DNA of 64,000 bases from positions 62,001 to 126,000 of the forward strand of contig JAIESR010000096.1 of assembly GCA_019745775.1 (NCBI GenBank), read 5' to 3'. This document shows positions 49,275 through 57,103 of the stretch, in pieces; the stretch's first letter is position 1, and each line of letters starts with the position of its first letter. Below the pieces are notes generated by a model. The model worked only from the letters and a program-made list of their open reading frames with translations. It did no database searches and was not told where the DNA came from. The position numbers and the translations under genes were made by a program. The DNA comes from Xanthobacteraceae bacterium (GTDB taxonomy: Bacteria > Pseudomonadota > Alphaproteobacteria > Rhizobiales > Xanthobacteraceae).

Positions 49275-49505
49275 CTACGGGACGATAATGTTTCGGGCAC
49301 CGGTCTGATTTCCGGCATTACCAGCGTGAACCTGTTGCTGTCGTCGCGCCCGGCGTGCTCGAACCAATGGTTCTACACGTGCCTTCAGAGCGTCCAAGAC
49401 TGCCAGTTTCTCGGCAAATGTAAGGGCAGCGCGCTGCTGTCTTCCAGACGCTTTCCGCGCAAGGATTTCCGAAATGTCAGGATACCGAGAATTCCGATCG
49501 TTCAT
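49275..49505 (-). CDS. Small basic protein downstream of the nucleotidyltransferase
   Basis: A 76-residue protein with a conserved-looking N-terminal stretch (RYPDISEILARKASGRQQR) and a helical AALTFAEKLAVLDALKARVE region rich in Arg and Ala. No known domain was recognised. It is the second gene of a two-gene unit: the nucleotidyltransferase-like gene ends nine bases upstream. Toxin-antitoxin pairs with nucleotidyltransferase toxins often have a small partner like this, so an accessory or antitoxin role is plausible but unproven. Confidence 0.6.
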   Translation of the reverse strand: MNDRNSRYPDISEILARKASGRQQRAALTFAEKLAVLDALKARVEPLVRARRARRQQQVHAGNAGNQTGARNIIVP

Positions 49506-49514
49506 GTCGTAAAA

Positions 49515-50078
49515 CTAGGTCGCTGGCAAGGGGTTTTCAATCCCAGCCTTCATGCAGAAATTCATCCAATTGCCCCTCAATTGATGTCTTTCGAGGACGT
49601 CCTTGAGCGCTGCCAAGTCTACGGCTTGCTGCTCCAAGAAAGCCTGAACACGCGCCAGATCCTTGAGACGGCCAACCTTGATGGCAATTGCCACGACGTG
49701 CTCGGCCCTAAGACACCGAGCCTTGATTGGAGGATTGCCAGCTACGTCAATGTCGAGTTCGATCGCGTTCGCCAATGCTTCTTCGTCGAGATCCGACGCT
49801 ACTGGCAGGAACTGAACCGGCCAATCCTCAATCAAGTATCCCACGTCGGTGCGCTCGGTGTATCCCATCTCGGCCAACGCCTTTTCGATCGGCCCAAGCA
49901 ATATCAGTCCGGATTGACGCTGCTCGAAACCCACAACTGATATAAGGATGTCGAGGTCTTCTGTAAGTGTTGGCTCGATGTAGTTGAGGGCAGCCACCGC
50001 ACCAGCAATCGCATACTGCCGGATGGCACCTTTTTCTGCGAGCTTGGTTACAACCTCAATGGTCTCACGCATCGACAT
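49515..50078 (-). CDS. Nucleotidyltransferase-like protein (possible toxin component)
   Basis: A 187-residue protein with a minimal nucleotidyltransferase core. YAIAGAVAALNY (22-33) replaces the usual GG motif and TEDLDILI gives D41 and D43, the metal-binding Asp pair. This resembles AbiEii/MenT-type toxins and stand-alone NTases. KARCLRAEHVVAIAIKVGRLKD in the C-terminal part resembles the helical region of such proteins. A classical GS-x9-D-x-D motif is not complete, so activity is uncertain. The start could be the ATG at 50078 or 50072. Local GC content and codon use look lower than in neighbours, which hints at transfer. Confidence 0.7.
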   Translation of the reverse strand: MSMRETIEVVTKLAEKGAIRQYAIAGAVAALNYIEPTLTEDLDILISVVGFEQRQSGLILLGPIEKALAEMGYTERTDVGYLIEDWPVQFLPVASDLDEEALANAIELDIDVAGNPPIKARCLRAEHVVAIAIKVGRLKDLARVQAFLEQQAVDLAALKDVLERHQLRGNWMNFCMKAGIENPLPAT

Positions 50079-50304
50079 GCGTCAAACTTTCCAAGGGAGC
50101 AGCAATCATGAATACGCCAGGCGAGCTTCTCATGGGAAGTGCGAACAGTATCATTCCCATTGAACATCGTTAAGCTATGCATGATGACACGGCTCGCTTG
50201 CGGGAAGAGACGATGGGTTTCGCTGCGCTCAACCCATCCTACGAAGCTCGCCAAGACGCCCCGTTTCACGCTATCCTCCCGCGCAAAGTCTGAGGAGACC
50301 CCCC

Positions 50305-50703
50305 ATGACCATGAGCGTCGGCCAGCTCGACCACTACAACGTCTCGACCCGCAAGTTGCCTGAGACCATCAAGTTCTATGAGGACGTGCTGGGCTTCAAG
50401 AACGGCCCGCGGCCGCCGTTCAACTTCCCGGGCGCGTGGCTTTACTCCGGCGCCCACCCGGTGCTGCACCTCAACGACATCTCCAACACCGACCGGCAGC
50501 AGCGGCCGGATTCGGGCGTCATCGATCACGTCGCGTTCGGCAGCCGCGGCTTCGAGGCGACGAAGCAGCACCTCACCAGCAAGGGCATCGAGCACCGCGT
50601 CAACCAGGTGCCGAACTCGACGCGCTGGCAGATCTTCCTGAAGGATCCCAACAACGTCGAGATCGAGCTCAACTTCGAAACCAAGAACGAGATGGCGGGC
50701 TAG
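50305..50703 (+). CDS. VOC-family (glyoxalase-like) protein
   Basis: A 132-residue vicinal-oxygen-chelate protein with two beta-alpha-beta-beta-beta modules. Metal-ligand candidates are H10 (QLDHYNVST), H55 (HPVLHLND), H75 (VIDHVAFG) and the late glutamate in NNVEIELNFE. That pattern fits a glyoxalase I-like or extradiol-type isomerase or lyase. The ATG follows GAGGAG. A small coiled-coil protein gene starts four bases after the stop, so the two are co-transcribed, probably with the GST gene. Confidence 0.88.
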   Translation: MTMSVGQLDHYNVSTRKLPETIKFYEDVLGFKNGPRPPFNFPGAWLYSGAHPVLHLNDISNTDRQQRPDSGVIDHVAFGSRGFEATKQHLTSKGIEHRVNQVPNSTRWQIFLKDPNNVEIELNFETKNEMAG

Positions 50704-50706
50704 CGG

Positions 50707-50949
50707 ATGTCCGACGAGGCGATGAAGGCGGAGCTCGAGCGGCTGCGCAAGGAGAACGAGGCGCTCAAGAAGGGCGCGTCGGCGGGCCTGCGCATGAAGG
50801 TGAGCGAGAAAGGCGCGCTCTCGATCTACGGCATGGGGCGGTTTCCGGTGACGCTCTACAAGGAGCAGTGGCTGCGGCTGCTGGACAAGTCCGACGACAT
50901 CCGCGCATTCTTCGCGGCGAACGACAGCCAGTTGAAAGCAAAAGAGTAA
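50707..50949 (+). CDS. Small coiled-coil protein, unknown function
   Basis: An 80-residue protein. Residues 4-22 (EAMKAELERLRKENEALKK) form a short coiled coil. LRMKVSEKGALSIYGMGRFPVTLYKEQWLRLL follows as a compact domain in overlapping pieces (about 28-60), ending in a charged tail. No family function is known to me. It sits between the VOC and GST genes, four bases from the first and 29 from the second, which suggests a three-gene unit. Confidence 0.75.
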   Translation: MSDEAMKAELERLRKENEALKKGASAGLRMKVSEKGALSIYGMGRFPVTLYKEQWLRLLDKSDDIRAFFAANDSQLKAKE

Positions 50950-50978
50950 GGCGAGGACAAAGAGTAGCGAGGGAAGAT

Positions 50979-51671
50979 ATGGCGAAGTATCTGTTGGTGA
51001 GCTTCAAGACCTGCCCGTGGGTGCAGCGTTCGGCGATCGTGCTGCGCGAGAAGAAGGTCGACTTCGAGTTCCGGCACATCGAGCGCGACAACCGGCCGGA
51101 CTGGTTCCTCGCGATCTCGCCGCACAGGAAGGTGCCGGTGCTGCGCGTCGACGACACCATCTCGCTATTCGAGTCGAACGCGATCAACGAATACCTCGAC
51201 GAGACGATTGCCCCGAGATTGCATCCCGAGGACCCGGTGCAGCGCGCGATCAACCGCGCCTGGACCGACTACCTGCCGACCTTCGCCGACCAGGTGACCG
51301 GCGTCGCCTATGCCGGCGACGAGGCCGACGGCCGCAAATGCCTCGACGAGGTGCCGAAGGCGTTCGAGCGGCTCGAGCGCGCGCTGGAGAAGCAGGGCGC
51401 GGGGCCGTTCTTCAACGGCGCGAAATATTCGCTGGTGGACGCCGCCTACGCACCGTTCCTCCAGCGCTATTACTTCCTCGACCGCATCCGGCCGATCGGC
51501 CAGATCGAGAAATTCCCGCGGCTCAAGGCCTGGGCCGACGCACTGATCAAGCGGCCGTCGACGCACTCGTTCCCGGAGGCCGAGTTCGAGGCGATGTACC
51601 GGCTGAACGTGAAGCTGCGCAAGAAGTGGCTGTCGCAGTTCATCGCGGACGCGGCGGTGGCGGCGGAGTAG
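50979..51671 (+). CDS. Glutathione S-transferase family protein
   Basis: A 230-residue protein with an N-terminal thioredoxin-like GST domain (about 1-78; FKTCPWVQRSAIVLREKKVD, with C12 at the active-site position; HRKVPVLRVDD with the cis-proline; LFESNAINEYLDE as glutathione-binding ES motif). A C-terminal helical domain includes YSLVDAAYAPFL. An active-site cysteine rather than serine or tyrosine suggests an omega/beta-like or thiol-transferase type. The ATG follows GAGGGAAG. Copy 2 of the dispersed palindrome follows the gene. Confidence 0.9.
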   Translation: MAKYLLVSFKTCPWVQRSAIVLREKKVDFEFRHIERDNRPDWFLAISPHRKVPVLRVDDTISLFESNAINEYLDETIAPRLHPEDPVQRAINRAWTDYLPTFADQVTGVAYAGDEADGRKCLDEVPKAFERLERALEKQGAGPFFNGAKYSLVDAAYAPFLQRYYFLDRIRPIGQIEKFPRLKAWADALIKRPSTHSFPEAEFEAMYRLNVKLRKKWLSQFIADAAVAAE

Positions 51672-51710
51672 GCCAAGAGCAATCGACCGCGAAGCAGGGC
51701 CGACGTATTT

Positions 51711-51871
51711 GCGCCCTCTCCCCTTGCGGGAGAGGGCTACTCAAGCAGTTCAGCGAGCTCGAATGGGTGAGGGGTGTTCCTCGAGAGAACGCTTCAAGCC
51801 GTGCGACACCCCTCACCCACTCCGTCGCGCTGCAGCACCCCGCTGCCCTCTCCCTCAGGGGGAGAGGGCAC
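51711..51871. repeat. Dispersed nested palindrome, copy 2
   Basis: 161 bp with ends GCGCCCTCTCCCCTTGCGGG (51711 on) and the near-complementary CCCTCTCCCTCAGGGGGAGA region up to 51871. Inner arms GTGAGGGGTGT and ACACCCCTCAC are also present. The right end has diverged (CTCAGG instead of CGCAAG). It lies between the convergent GST and TauD-type genes. Confidence 0.9.
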
Positions 51872-51892
51872 ATCAACAAGCGCCTGCTCGCG

Positions 51893-52720
51893 TCAATACG
51901 GCTTGTCGCCCTTGATGGTCACGCGCCGGCCCGAGCGGGTCTGCGGGTAGTAGTCCCACAGCGCCTGGTGCTGGACGCAGCGGTTGTCCCAGAACGCGAC
52001 CGAATGCGGCCGCCAGCGGAACCGCACCTGGAATTCCTCGCGGGTCGCGAATTCGCACAGGAAGTCGAGGACGGCGCGGCCCTCCTCGCGCGGCAGGCCG
52101 TCGATATGCGTGGTGAAGTCGCCGTTGACGTAGAGCGCCTTGCGCCCGGTCACCGGATGGGTTCGCACCACGGGATGCGACGCCTGCGGATAGACCTTGC
52201 CGGTCTCCTTCAGCCCCATCAGCGCGTTGTTGCGGCGATAGACGTGGTCGCCGGAATGGGTCGCGGTCAGCCCTTCGAGGTAGCGCTGCATGCGCGGCGA
52301 AAGCGCTTCGTAAGCGGCGTACTGGCTGGCAAACAATGTGTCGCCGCCGACCGGCGGCACCGTGTGCAGATAGAGGATCGAGGCCGCCGGCGGCTCCTCG
52401 TCGCACGACACGTCGGAGTGCCAGTACTCGCCGTTGATGCGCCGCGAATTGGCGTCGGCATGGATCGGCAGGATCTCGGGATGGCCTTCGGGGCCGGGCG
52501 TGCTCGGATGGATGTGCAGCTCGCCGAAATAGCGGCCGAAGCGCTTGTGGGCGTCGACGTCCATCGGCTGGTCGCGGAAGAACAGCACCTGATGCTCCGC
52601 CAGCGCCTGGTGCAGCTCCTCGACCTGGCGGTTGCTGAGCGGATTGGCGAGCGTGATGCCGGCGACTTCGGCGCCGATGCGCGGCGTCATCGGCGTGACA
52701 TCGATGGATTCATAGCCCAT
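51893..52720 (-). CDS. TauD/TfdA-family Fe(II)/2-oxoglutarate dioxygenase (second copy)
   Basis: A 275-residue non-heme iron dioxygenase. The facial triad is H101 and D103 (YWHSDVS) plus H251 (RCVQHQALWDYY). It is only distantly similar to the dioxygenase at 11939 (different N-terminus and loop), so the two probably use different substrates. The ATG at 52720 follows AGAGG; longer in-frame starts encode Arg-rich, uncharacteristic sequence. It is divergent from the LeuC-like gene 165 bases away. Confidence 0.9.
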   Translation of the reverse strand: MGYESIDVTPMTPRIGAEVAGITLANPLSNRQVEELHQALAEHQVLFFRDQPMDVDAHKRFGRYFGELHIHPSTPGPEGHPEILPIHADANSRRINGEYWHSDVSCDEEPPAASILYLHTVPPVGGDTLFASQYAAYEALSPRMQRYLEGLTATHSGDHVYRRNNALMGLKETGKVYPQASHPVVRTHPVTGRKALYVNGDFTTHIDGLPREEGRAVLDFLCEFATREEFQVRFRWRPHSVAFWDNRCVQHQALWDYYPQTRSGRRVTIKGDKPY

Positions 52721-52885
52721 GGCATGACCTCTTCGATGGGGCGGCGCGAGGCCAAAGCGTAACGCCGATGGGCGGGGCGATTCAACACGCGCCGCACGCT
52801 TGCCAGCGGCCCCTCGCCCGCCGCACAATAGGGGCACATCCAAGCAACACCGGCTCGTCCGCGAGCCCTAACCCCAAGTTCCACC

Positions 52886-54283
52886 ATGCCCAAAACGCTG
52901 TTCGAGAAAATCTGGGACGCCCATTTCGTGGCGCGGCGCATGGACGGCCGCGACCTGATCTACATCGACCGCCATGTGCTGCATGAGCTGCACGCGCCGC
53001 ACGCGTTCGGCGAGCTCGCCAAGCAGGGCCGCAAGGTGCCGCGCCCCGACCTCACCTTCTCGATGCAGGACCACACGGTGTCGACCAAGCCCGGCCGCAC
53101 CGACGAGAGCAATCCCTCCGGCGCGGCGTTCCTGCGCGCCATGCGCGAGGGCTCGGCCAGGAACGGCATCCGCGTCTTCGACCTGGGCGATCCCGAGCAG
53201 GGCATCTCGCACGTGGTGGCGCCGGAGCTCGGCATGGTGCTGCCGGGCGCGACGCACGCCGTGCCCGACAGCCACGCCTCGACCGTCGGCGGGCTCGGCG
53301 CCATGGCGTTCGGCTGCGGCACCACCGAGCTGGCGCATATCCTCGCCACGCAGGTGATCGCGATGAAGCGGCCGAAGTCGATGCGCATCCGGCTCGACGG
53401 CACGCTGGCGCCGCACGTCACCGCGAAGGACGTCGCATTGCGCATCATCGGCAAGCTCGGCATGGCCGGCGGCCGCGGGCATGTGGTCGAATATGCCGGC
53501 ACGGTCGTGCGGACGATGGCGATGGAAGGCCGCATGACGCTCTGCAATCTCAACATCGAGATGGGCGGCCGGTCGGGCTTCGTCGCGCCGGATGAATCCA
53601 CGTTCCAGTGGATCGCAGGCCGGCCATTTGCGCCGCAGGGTCCCGCCTGGGACCAGGCGCTGGCGCATTGGCGCACGCTCCGCAGCGACGACGACGCGAC
53701 ATTCGACACCGATCACGTCATCGACTGCGCGGACCTCGAGCCGCAGATCACCTGGGGCACCGATCCGAGCCAGGTGGTCGGCATCTCCGGCCGCGTGCCC
53801 GATCCCGCGTCCGATCCGGGACGGCGCGTCATCGCCGAGGGCGCGCTCGCCTATATGGGCCTCACGCCCGGCACGCCGCTCGCGGGCCTGCCGATCAACC
53901 GCGTGTTCATCGGCTCCTGCACCAATGCGCGGCTCCCCGACCTCGAAGCCGCCGCGGACGTGGTGCGCGGCCGGCACGTCGCCGAAGGCGTGGTGGCGAT
54001 GGTGGTGCCGGGCTCGACATCGGTGAAGCGCGCGGCCGAGGCGAAAGGCCTCGACAAGGTGTTCCGCGACGCCGGCTTCGCCTGGGGCGAATCCGGCTGC
54101 TCGATGTGCGCCGGCGGCAATGGCGACCGCGGCGAGCCGGGCGAGCGCATCGTCTCGACCACCAACCGCAATTTCGAGAACCGCCAGGGGCCGAAGACGC
54201 GCACGCACTTGGCAAGCCCCGCGACCGCCGCCGCCAGCGCGATCGCCGGCCGCATCGCCGACGTGCGCAGCTTGGGAAATTGA
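52886..54283 (+). CDS. LeuC-like hydro-lyase large subunit (aconitase family)
   Basis: A 465-residue [4Fe-4S] hydro-lyase subunit of the isopropylmalate isomerase type. Cluster ligands are visible in IGSCTNARLPD and SGCSMCAGGNGD, and DSHASTVGGLGAMAFGCGTTE is the usual central motif. The GCSMC context differs from standard LeuC (CLAMNPD is typical, CAGGNGD here). It is followed by a LeuD-like gene and an isocitrate-lyase-superfamily gene. That partner suggests a hydratase for a substituted maleate or itaconate-like compound rather than leucine synthesis, though a true LeuC role cannot be excluded. Confidence 0.85.
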   Translation: MPKTLFEKIWDAHFVARRMDGRDLIYIDRHVLHELHAPHAFGELAKQGRKVPRPDLTFSMQDHTVSTKPGRTDESNPSGAAFLRAMREGSARNGIRVFDLGDPEQGISHVVAPELGMVLPGATHAVPDSHASTVGGLGAMAFGCGTTELAHILATQVIAMKRPKSMRIRLDGTLAPHVTAKDVALRIIGKLGMAGGRGHVVEYAGTVVRTMAMEGRMTLCNLNIEMGGRSGFVAPDESTFQWIAGRPFAPQGPAWDQALAHWRTLRSDDDATFDTDHVIDCADLEPQITWGTDPSQVVGISGRVPDPASDPGRRVIAEGALAYMGLTPGTPLAGLPINRVFIGSCTNARLPDLEAAADVVRGRHVAEGVVAMVVPGSTSVKRAAEAKGLDKVFRDAGFAWGESGCSMCAGGNGDRGEPGERIVSTTNRNFENRQGPKTRTHLASPATAAASAIAGRIADVRSLGN

Positions 54284-54354
54284 TGATGCCTCACTGTTGC
54301 AGAGCCCACCGCCGTTGCCGCCCGATCACACCCAACGCGGGAAGGGGCTGATTG

Positions 54355-54990
54355 ATGCAGCCGTTCATCAAGCACACCGGCGTCGCCGTTCCGCTCATCA
54401 AGGACGACATCAACACCGACCAGGTCGCGCCGGTGCAGGCGATGCGCGCGCTCAAGCCGGATTACAAGGCCCTGCTGTTCATGCGCGCGAAGCAGCGCGA
54501 CGACGGCAGCGAGGATCCCGACTTCGTGCTGAACAAGCCGCAGTTCCGCAATCCCGGCATCCTGGTCACCGGCCATAACTTCGGCGCGGGCTCGTCGCGC
54601 GAGGCGGCGGTGTGGGGCATGCTCGCCAACAACATCCGCGTGATCGTGGCGCGGAGCTTCGCCGACATCTATCGCGAGAACTGCCTGCAGAACGGCCTGT
54701 TGCCGGTGACGCTGGCGCCGGGCGATGCGGAAGCCTTCGAGAAGCGCGTGATCGAGGCGAACGGCGCGGCGCCGTTCACGGTCGACCTCGAGACCCAGAC
54801 CATCAGCGGCCCGGGCGGGCCCGACATCAAATTCGACATCCCGGCGTCCGACCGCACGCGGCTGCTCGAAGGGCTCGACGATATCGGCATGACGCTCAAG
54901 CACGCCGACGAGATCAAGGCGTTCGAGAAGCGCATTGCGGCCGCGCAGCCGTGGCTACAGACCGCCACCGACAGCCGTATACACAAATAG
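54355..54990 (+). CDS. LeuD-like hydro-lyase small subunit
   Basis: A 211-residue swivelling-domain subunit that pairs with the LeuC-like protein encoded 71 bases upstream. Key stretches are DDINTDQVAPVQAM, GHNFGAGSSREAAVWGML and ARSFADIYRENCLQNGLLPV. In standard LeuD the active loop reads GSSREHAPW; here it is GSSREAAVW, so the usual His-Ala-Pro is altered, hinting at a different substrate. The ATG at 54355 follows GAAGGGG; a TTG sits immediately before it. Sixteen bases separate it from the lyase gene. Confidence 0.88.
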   Translation: MQPFIKHTGVAVPLIKDDINTDQVAPVQAMRALKPDYKALLFMRAKQRDDGSEDPDFVLNKPQFRNPGILVTGHNFGAGSSREAAVWGMLANNIRVIVARSFADIYRENCLQNGLLPVTLAPGDAEAFEKRVIEANGAAPFTVDLETQTISGPGGPDIKFDIPASDRTRLLEGLDDIGMTLKHADEIKAFEKRIAAAQPWLQTATDSRIHK

Positions 54991-55006
54991 AGCGAGGGAG
55001 CGTCCC

Positions 55007-55906
55007 ATGAGCGTGCGCAAGAAATTCCGGGCCATCATGTCCGGCAAGAAGCTCGTGCTGATGCCGGGCTGCTACGACGCGCTGTCGGCGCGGGTGATCG
55101 AGGCGGAAGGCTTCGAGGCGGTCGTCGCCGGCGGCTATGCGGCGGTCGGCAGCCTCCTGGCCCAACCGGACATGGGCCAGTCCAACATGCGCGACTATGC
55201 CGATCACTACGGCCGCGTCTGCGCGGCGGTGAACGTGCCGGTCTATGTCGACGCCGACACCGGCTTCGGCGGCGTCAACAACGTGCGCCAGATGGTGCGC
55301 GCGTTCGAGGATGCCGGCGTCGCCGGGCTGTTCCTGTCGGACCAGGTGTTCCCGAACCGCTGCGGCTACCTGCCGGGCAAGCAGGTGATCACCACCGAGC
55401 AGATGCTCGCCAAGGTCAAGGCCGCGCTCGACGCGCGCCGCGACGGCGACCTGTTCATCGCCGCGCGCACCGACGCCGCCGGCGTCACCTCGATGGAAGA
55501 CGCCTTCGAGCGCTGCCAGCTGTTCATGGAAGCCGGCGCCGACATGGCGAAGCCGATGGGGGTCGATACCATCGCCGAGATCAAGCGTGCGATGCGCGAG
55601 ATCCCGGGCCCGCACATGGCGACGCTCTCGCAGGCCGCCGGACCGAAGGCGCGCAGCCTCGAAGAGCTCGACGCGGCCGGCGTCGTGGCGGCGACGTTCC
55701 CGTCGCTGCCGCTGTTCGCCGCCGCGCTCGGCGTGCGCAACGCGGTGCGGACGCTGAAGGAGAAGAACTCGCTCTCGGCCTGCACCGACCAGGTGCTGAC
55801 GCTCGAGGAGTACTACGACCTCGTGGGCTTGAAGCCGATGCTGGCGCGCGAGGAGGCCTACGACAAGGCGGCCGCCGCGCTGACGCGGAAGAGGGCGGCG
55901 GAGTAG
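55007..55906 (+). CDS. Isocitrate lyase/PEP mutase superfamily enzyme
   Basis: A 299-residue (beta/alpha)8 enzyme. The metal motif DADTGFG (82-88) is present. The active-site loop NRCGYLPGK keeps C119, typical of C-C lyases such as methylisocitrate lyase, 2,3-dimethylmalate lyase and oxaloacetate hydrolases, although the usual RCGH histidine is Tyr. A lyase acting on a hydroxy-dicarboxylate fits the LeuC/LeuD-like hydro-lyase in the same operon: hydration followed by cleavage, as in dimethylmaleate breakdown. The ATG follows GAGGGAG. Copy 3 of the dispersed palindrome follows. Confidence 0.87.
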   Translation: MSVRKKFRAIMSGKKLVLMPGCYDALSARVIEAEGFEAVVAGGYAAVGSLLAQPDMGQSNMRDYADHYGRVCAAVNVPVYVDADTGFGGVNNVRQMVRAFEDAGVAGLFLSDQVFPNRCGYLPGKQVITTEQMLAKVKAALDARRDGDLFIAARTDAAGVTSMEDAFERCQLFMEAGADMAKPMGVDTIAEIKRAMREIPGPHMATLSQAAGPKARSLEELDAAGVVAATFPSLPLFAAALGVRNAVRTLKEKNSLSACTDQVLTLEEYYDLVGLKPMLAREEAYDKAAAALTRKRAAE

Positions 55907-55936
55907 GCAGAGCCGCGGGTCGCGGCGGTCGTTATT

Positions 55937-56079
55937 GTGCCCTCTCCCCTTGCGGGAGAGGGCTACTCAGCAATGTCAGCGCATTCAATTGGGTGAGGGG
56001 TCTGTTCGCAAGAATACCCCTCACCCTTTTGCGTTCGCGGATTCTTTCTTGAGCCCTCTCCCGCAAGGGGAGAGGGCAC
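55937..56079. repeat. Dispersed nested palindrome, copy 3
   Basis: 143 bp. The ends 55937-55963 and 56053-56079 are complementary 27-mers identical to those of copy 1. The inner arms (GGGTGAGGGG and CCCCTCACCC) are also conserved, while the rest of the interior differs. It lies between the convergent lyase and Bug 4 genes. Confidence 0.92.
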
Positions 56080-56109
56080 GAGCGGCGAGCGCGGCGCTCG
56101 CGGCAGCAG

Positions 56110-57087
56110 CTACCGCACCACCTTAACGCCGGCGTCCTTCAGGATGTCCCGCAGCGTGGCCTCGAAGCTGTTCAGGAACGGCTTCAGGTCCTTCGCGCGC
56201 ACGAACTCGCCGTCGAGCTGGCTCTCCTCGACGAACTTCTTCCACAAGGGTGTCTGGCTCGCCTTCAGGAACATGTCCTCGTAGAACGCGACGGTGGCGT
56301 CCGACATGCCGGCGGCGCCGACGACGCCGCGCATCTGCGGCACGTCCGGAATGTCGAAGCCGGCCTCCTGGATGGTCGGGATGTCGGGAAAGCCCGGCAG
56401 GCGGCGCGCGCTGACCTGCGCGATCGCGCGGAACTTGCCGGCGCGGATCTGCTCGCCGGCTTCGCTCGGATCGACGATCATCATCTCGACGTGGCCGCCG
56501 AGCAGCGCCGCAAGCCGCTCGCCGCCGGACGGGAACGAGATGAACTGCCAGCGCGCGCCGGTCTTCTGCATCAGGAGCTGCCGCACGGTGTTCTCACGCG
56601 ACATGATCGAACCGCCGGACCAGCGCAGCTTGCCCGGGCTGGCCTTCGCCGCGTCGATGAACTGGCCGAGCGTCTTGTAGGGCGAGTCCGCCAGCACCAC
56701 GACCAGCGCCGGCTCAACGACGAGCCGCGCGATCGGGCTCATGTCCTGAAGGCGGTTGACCGCCGCCTGCTGCACCAGCGGGTCGATCAGCCAGATGTTG
56801 GTGAAGCAGGCGATGACGTGCGGATCGTTCTTCTTGCTCGCCATATAGTTCGACGCCGAGGTCGAGCCGCCGCCCGGCTTGTTGACGACCTGCACGCGCA
56901 CCGGCGAGAGCTTCTCCTGGTCGATGATCGTCGAGAGCTGGCGCGCGAACACGTCGTTGCCGGAGCCGGGCCCGCCATGCACGACGAACTCGATCGTGCG
57001 CGTCGGCTTGAACTGTTGCGCCTGTGCCGGCACGGCTGCGATGACGAGTGCCAGCGCCGCGAGGCCCGGCGTCCAACTTCCGATCAT
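56110..57087 (-). CDS. Tripartite tricarboxylate transporter solute-binding protein (TctC/Bug 4)
   Basis: A 325-residue exported protein with a signal peptide ending near PAQAQQ. TRTIEFVVHGGPGSGNDVFA, VVNKPGGGSTSASNYMASKK and GGHVEMMIVDPSEAGEQI are family features. It is the only Bug protein in the window located beside membrane partners: TctA ends 16 bases upstream, preceded by TctB, all on the minus strand. It therefore captures a carboxylate for that transporter. The ATG at 57087 follows GGAGG. Confidence 0.93.
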   Translation of the reverse strand: MIGSWTPGLAALALVIAAVPAQAQQFKPTRTIEFVVHGGPGSGNDVFARQLSTIIDQEKLSPVRVQVVNKPGGGSTSASNYMASKKNDPHVIACFTNIWLIDPLVQQAAVNRLQDMSPIARLVVEPALVVVLADSPYKTLGQFIDAAKASPGKLRWSGGSIMSRENTVRQLLMQKTGARWQFISFPSGGERLAALLGGHVEMMIVDPSEAGEQIRAGKFRAIAQVSARRLPGFPDIPTIQEAGFDIPDVPQMRGVVGAAGMSDATVAFYEDMFLKASQTPLWKKFVEESQLDGEFVRAKDLKPFLNSFEATLRDILKDAGVKVVR

Positions 57088-57103
57088 GATGTCCTCCAAA
57101 AAA

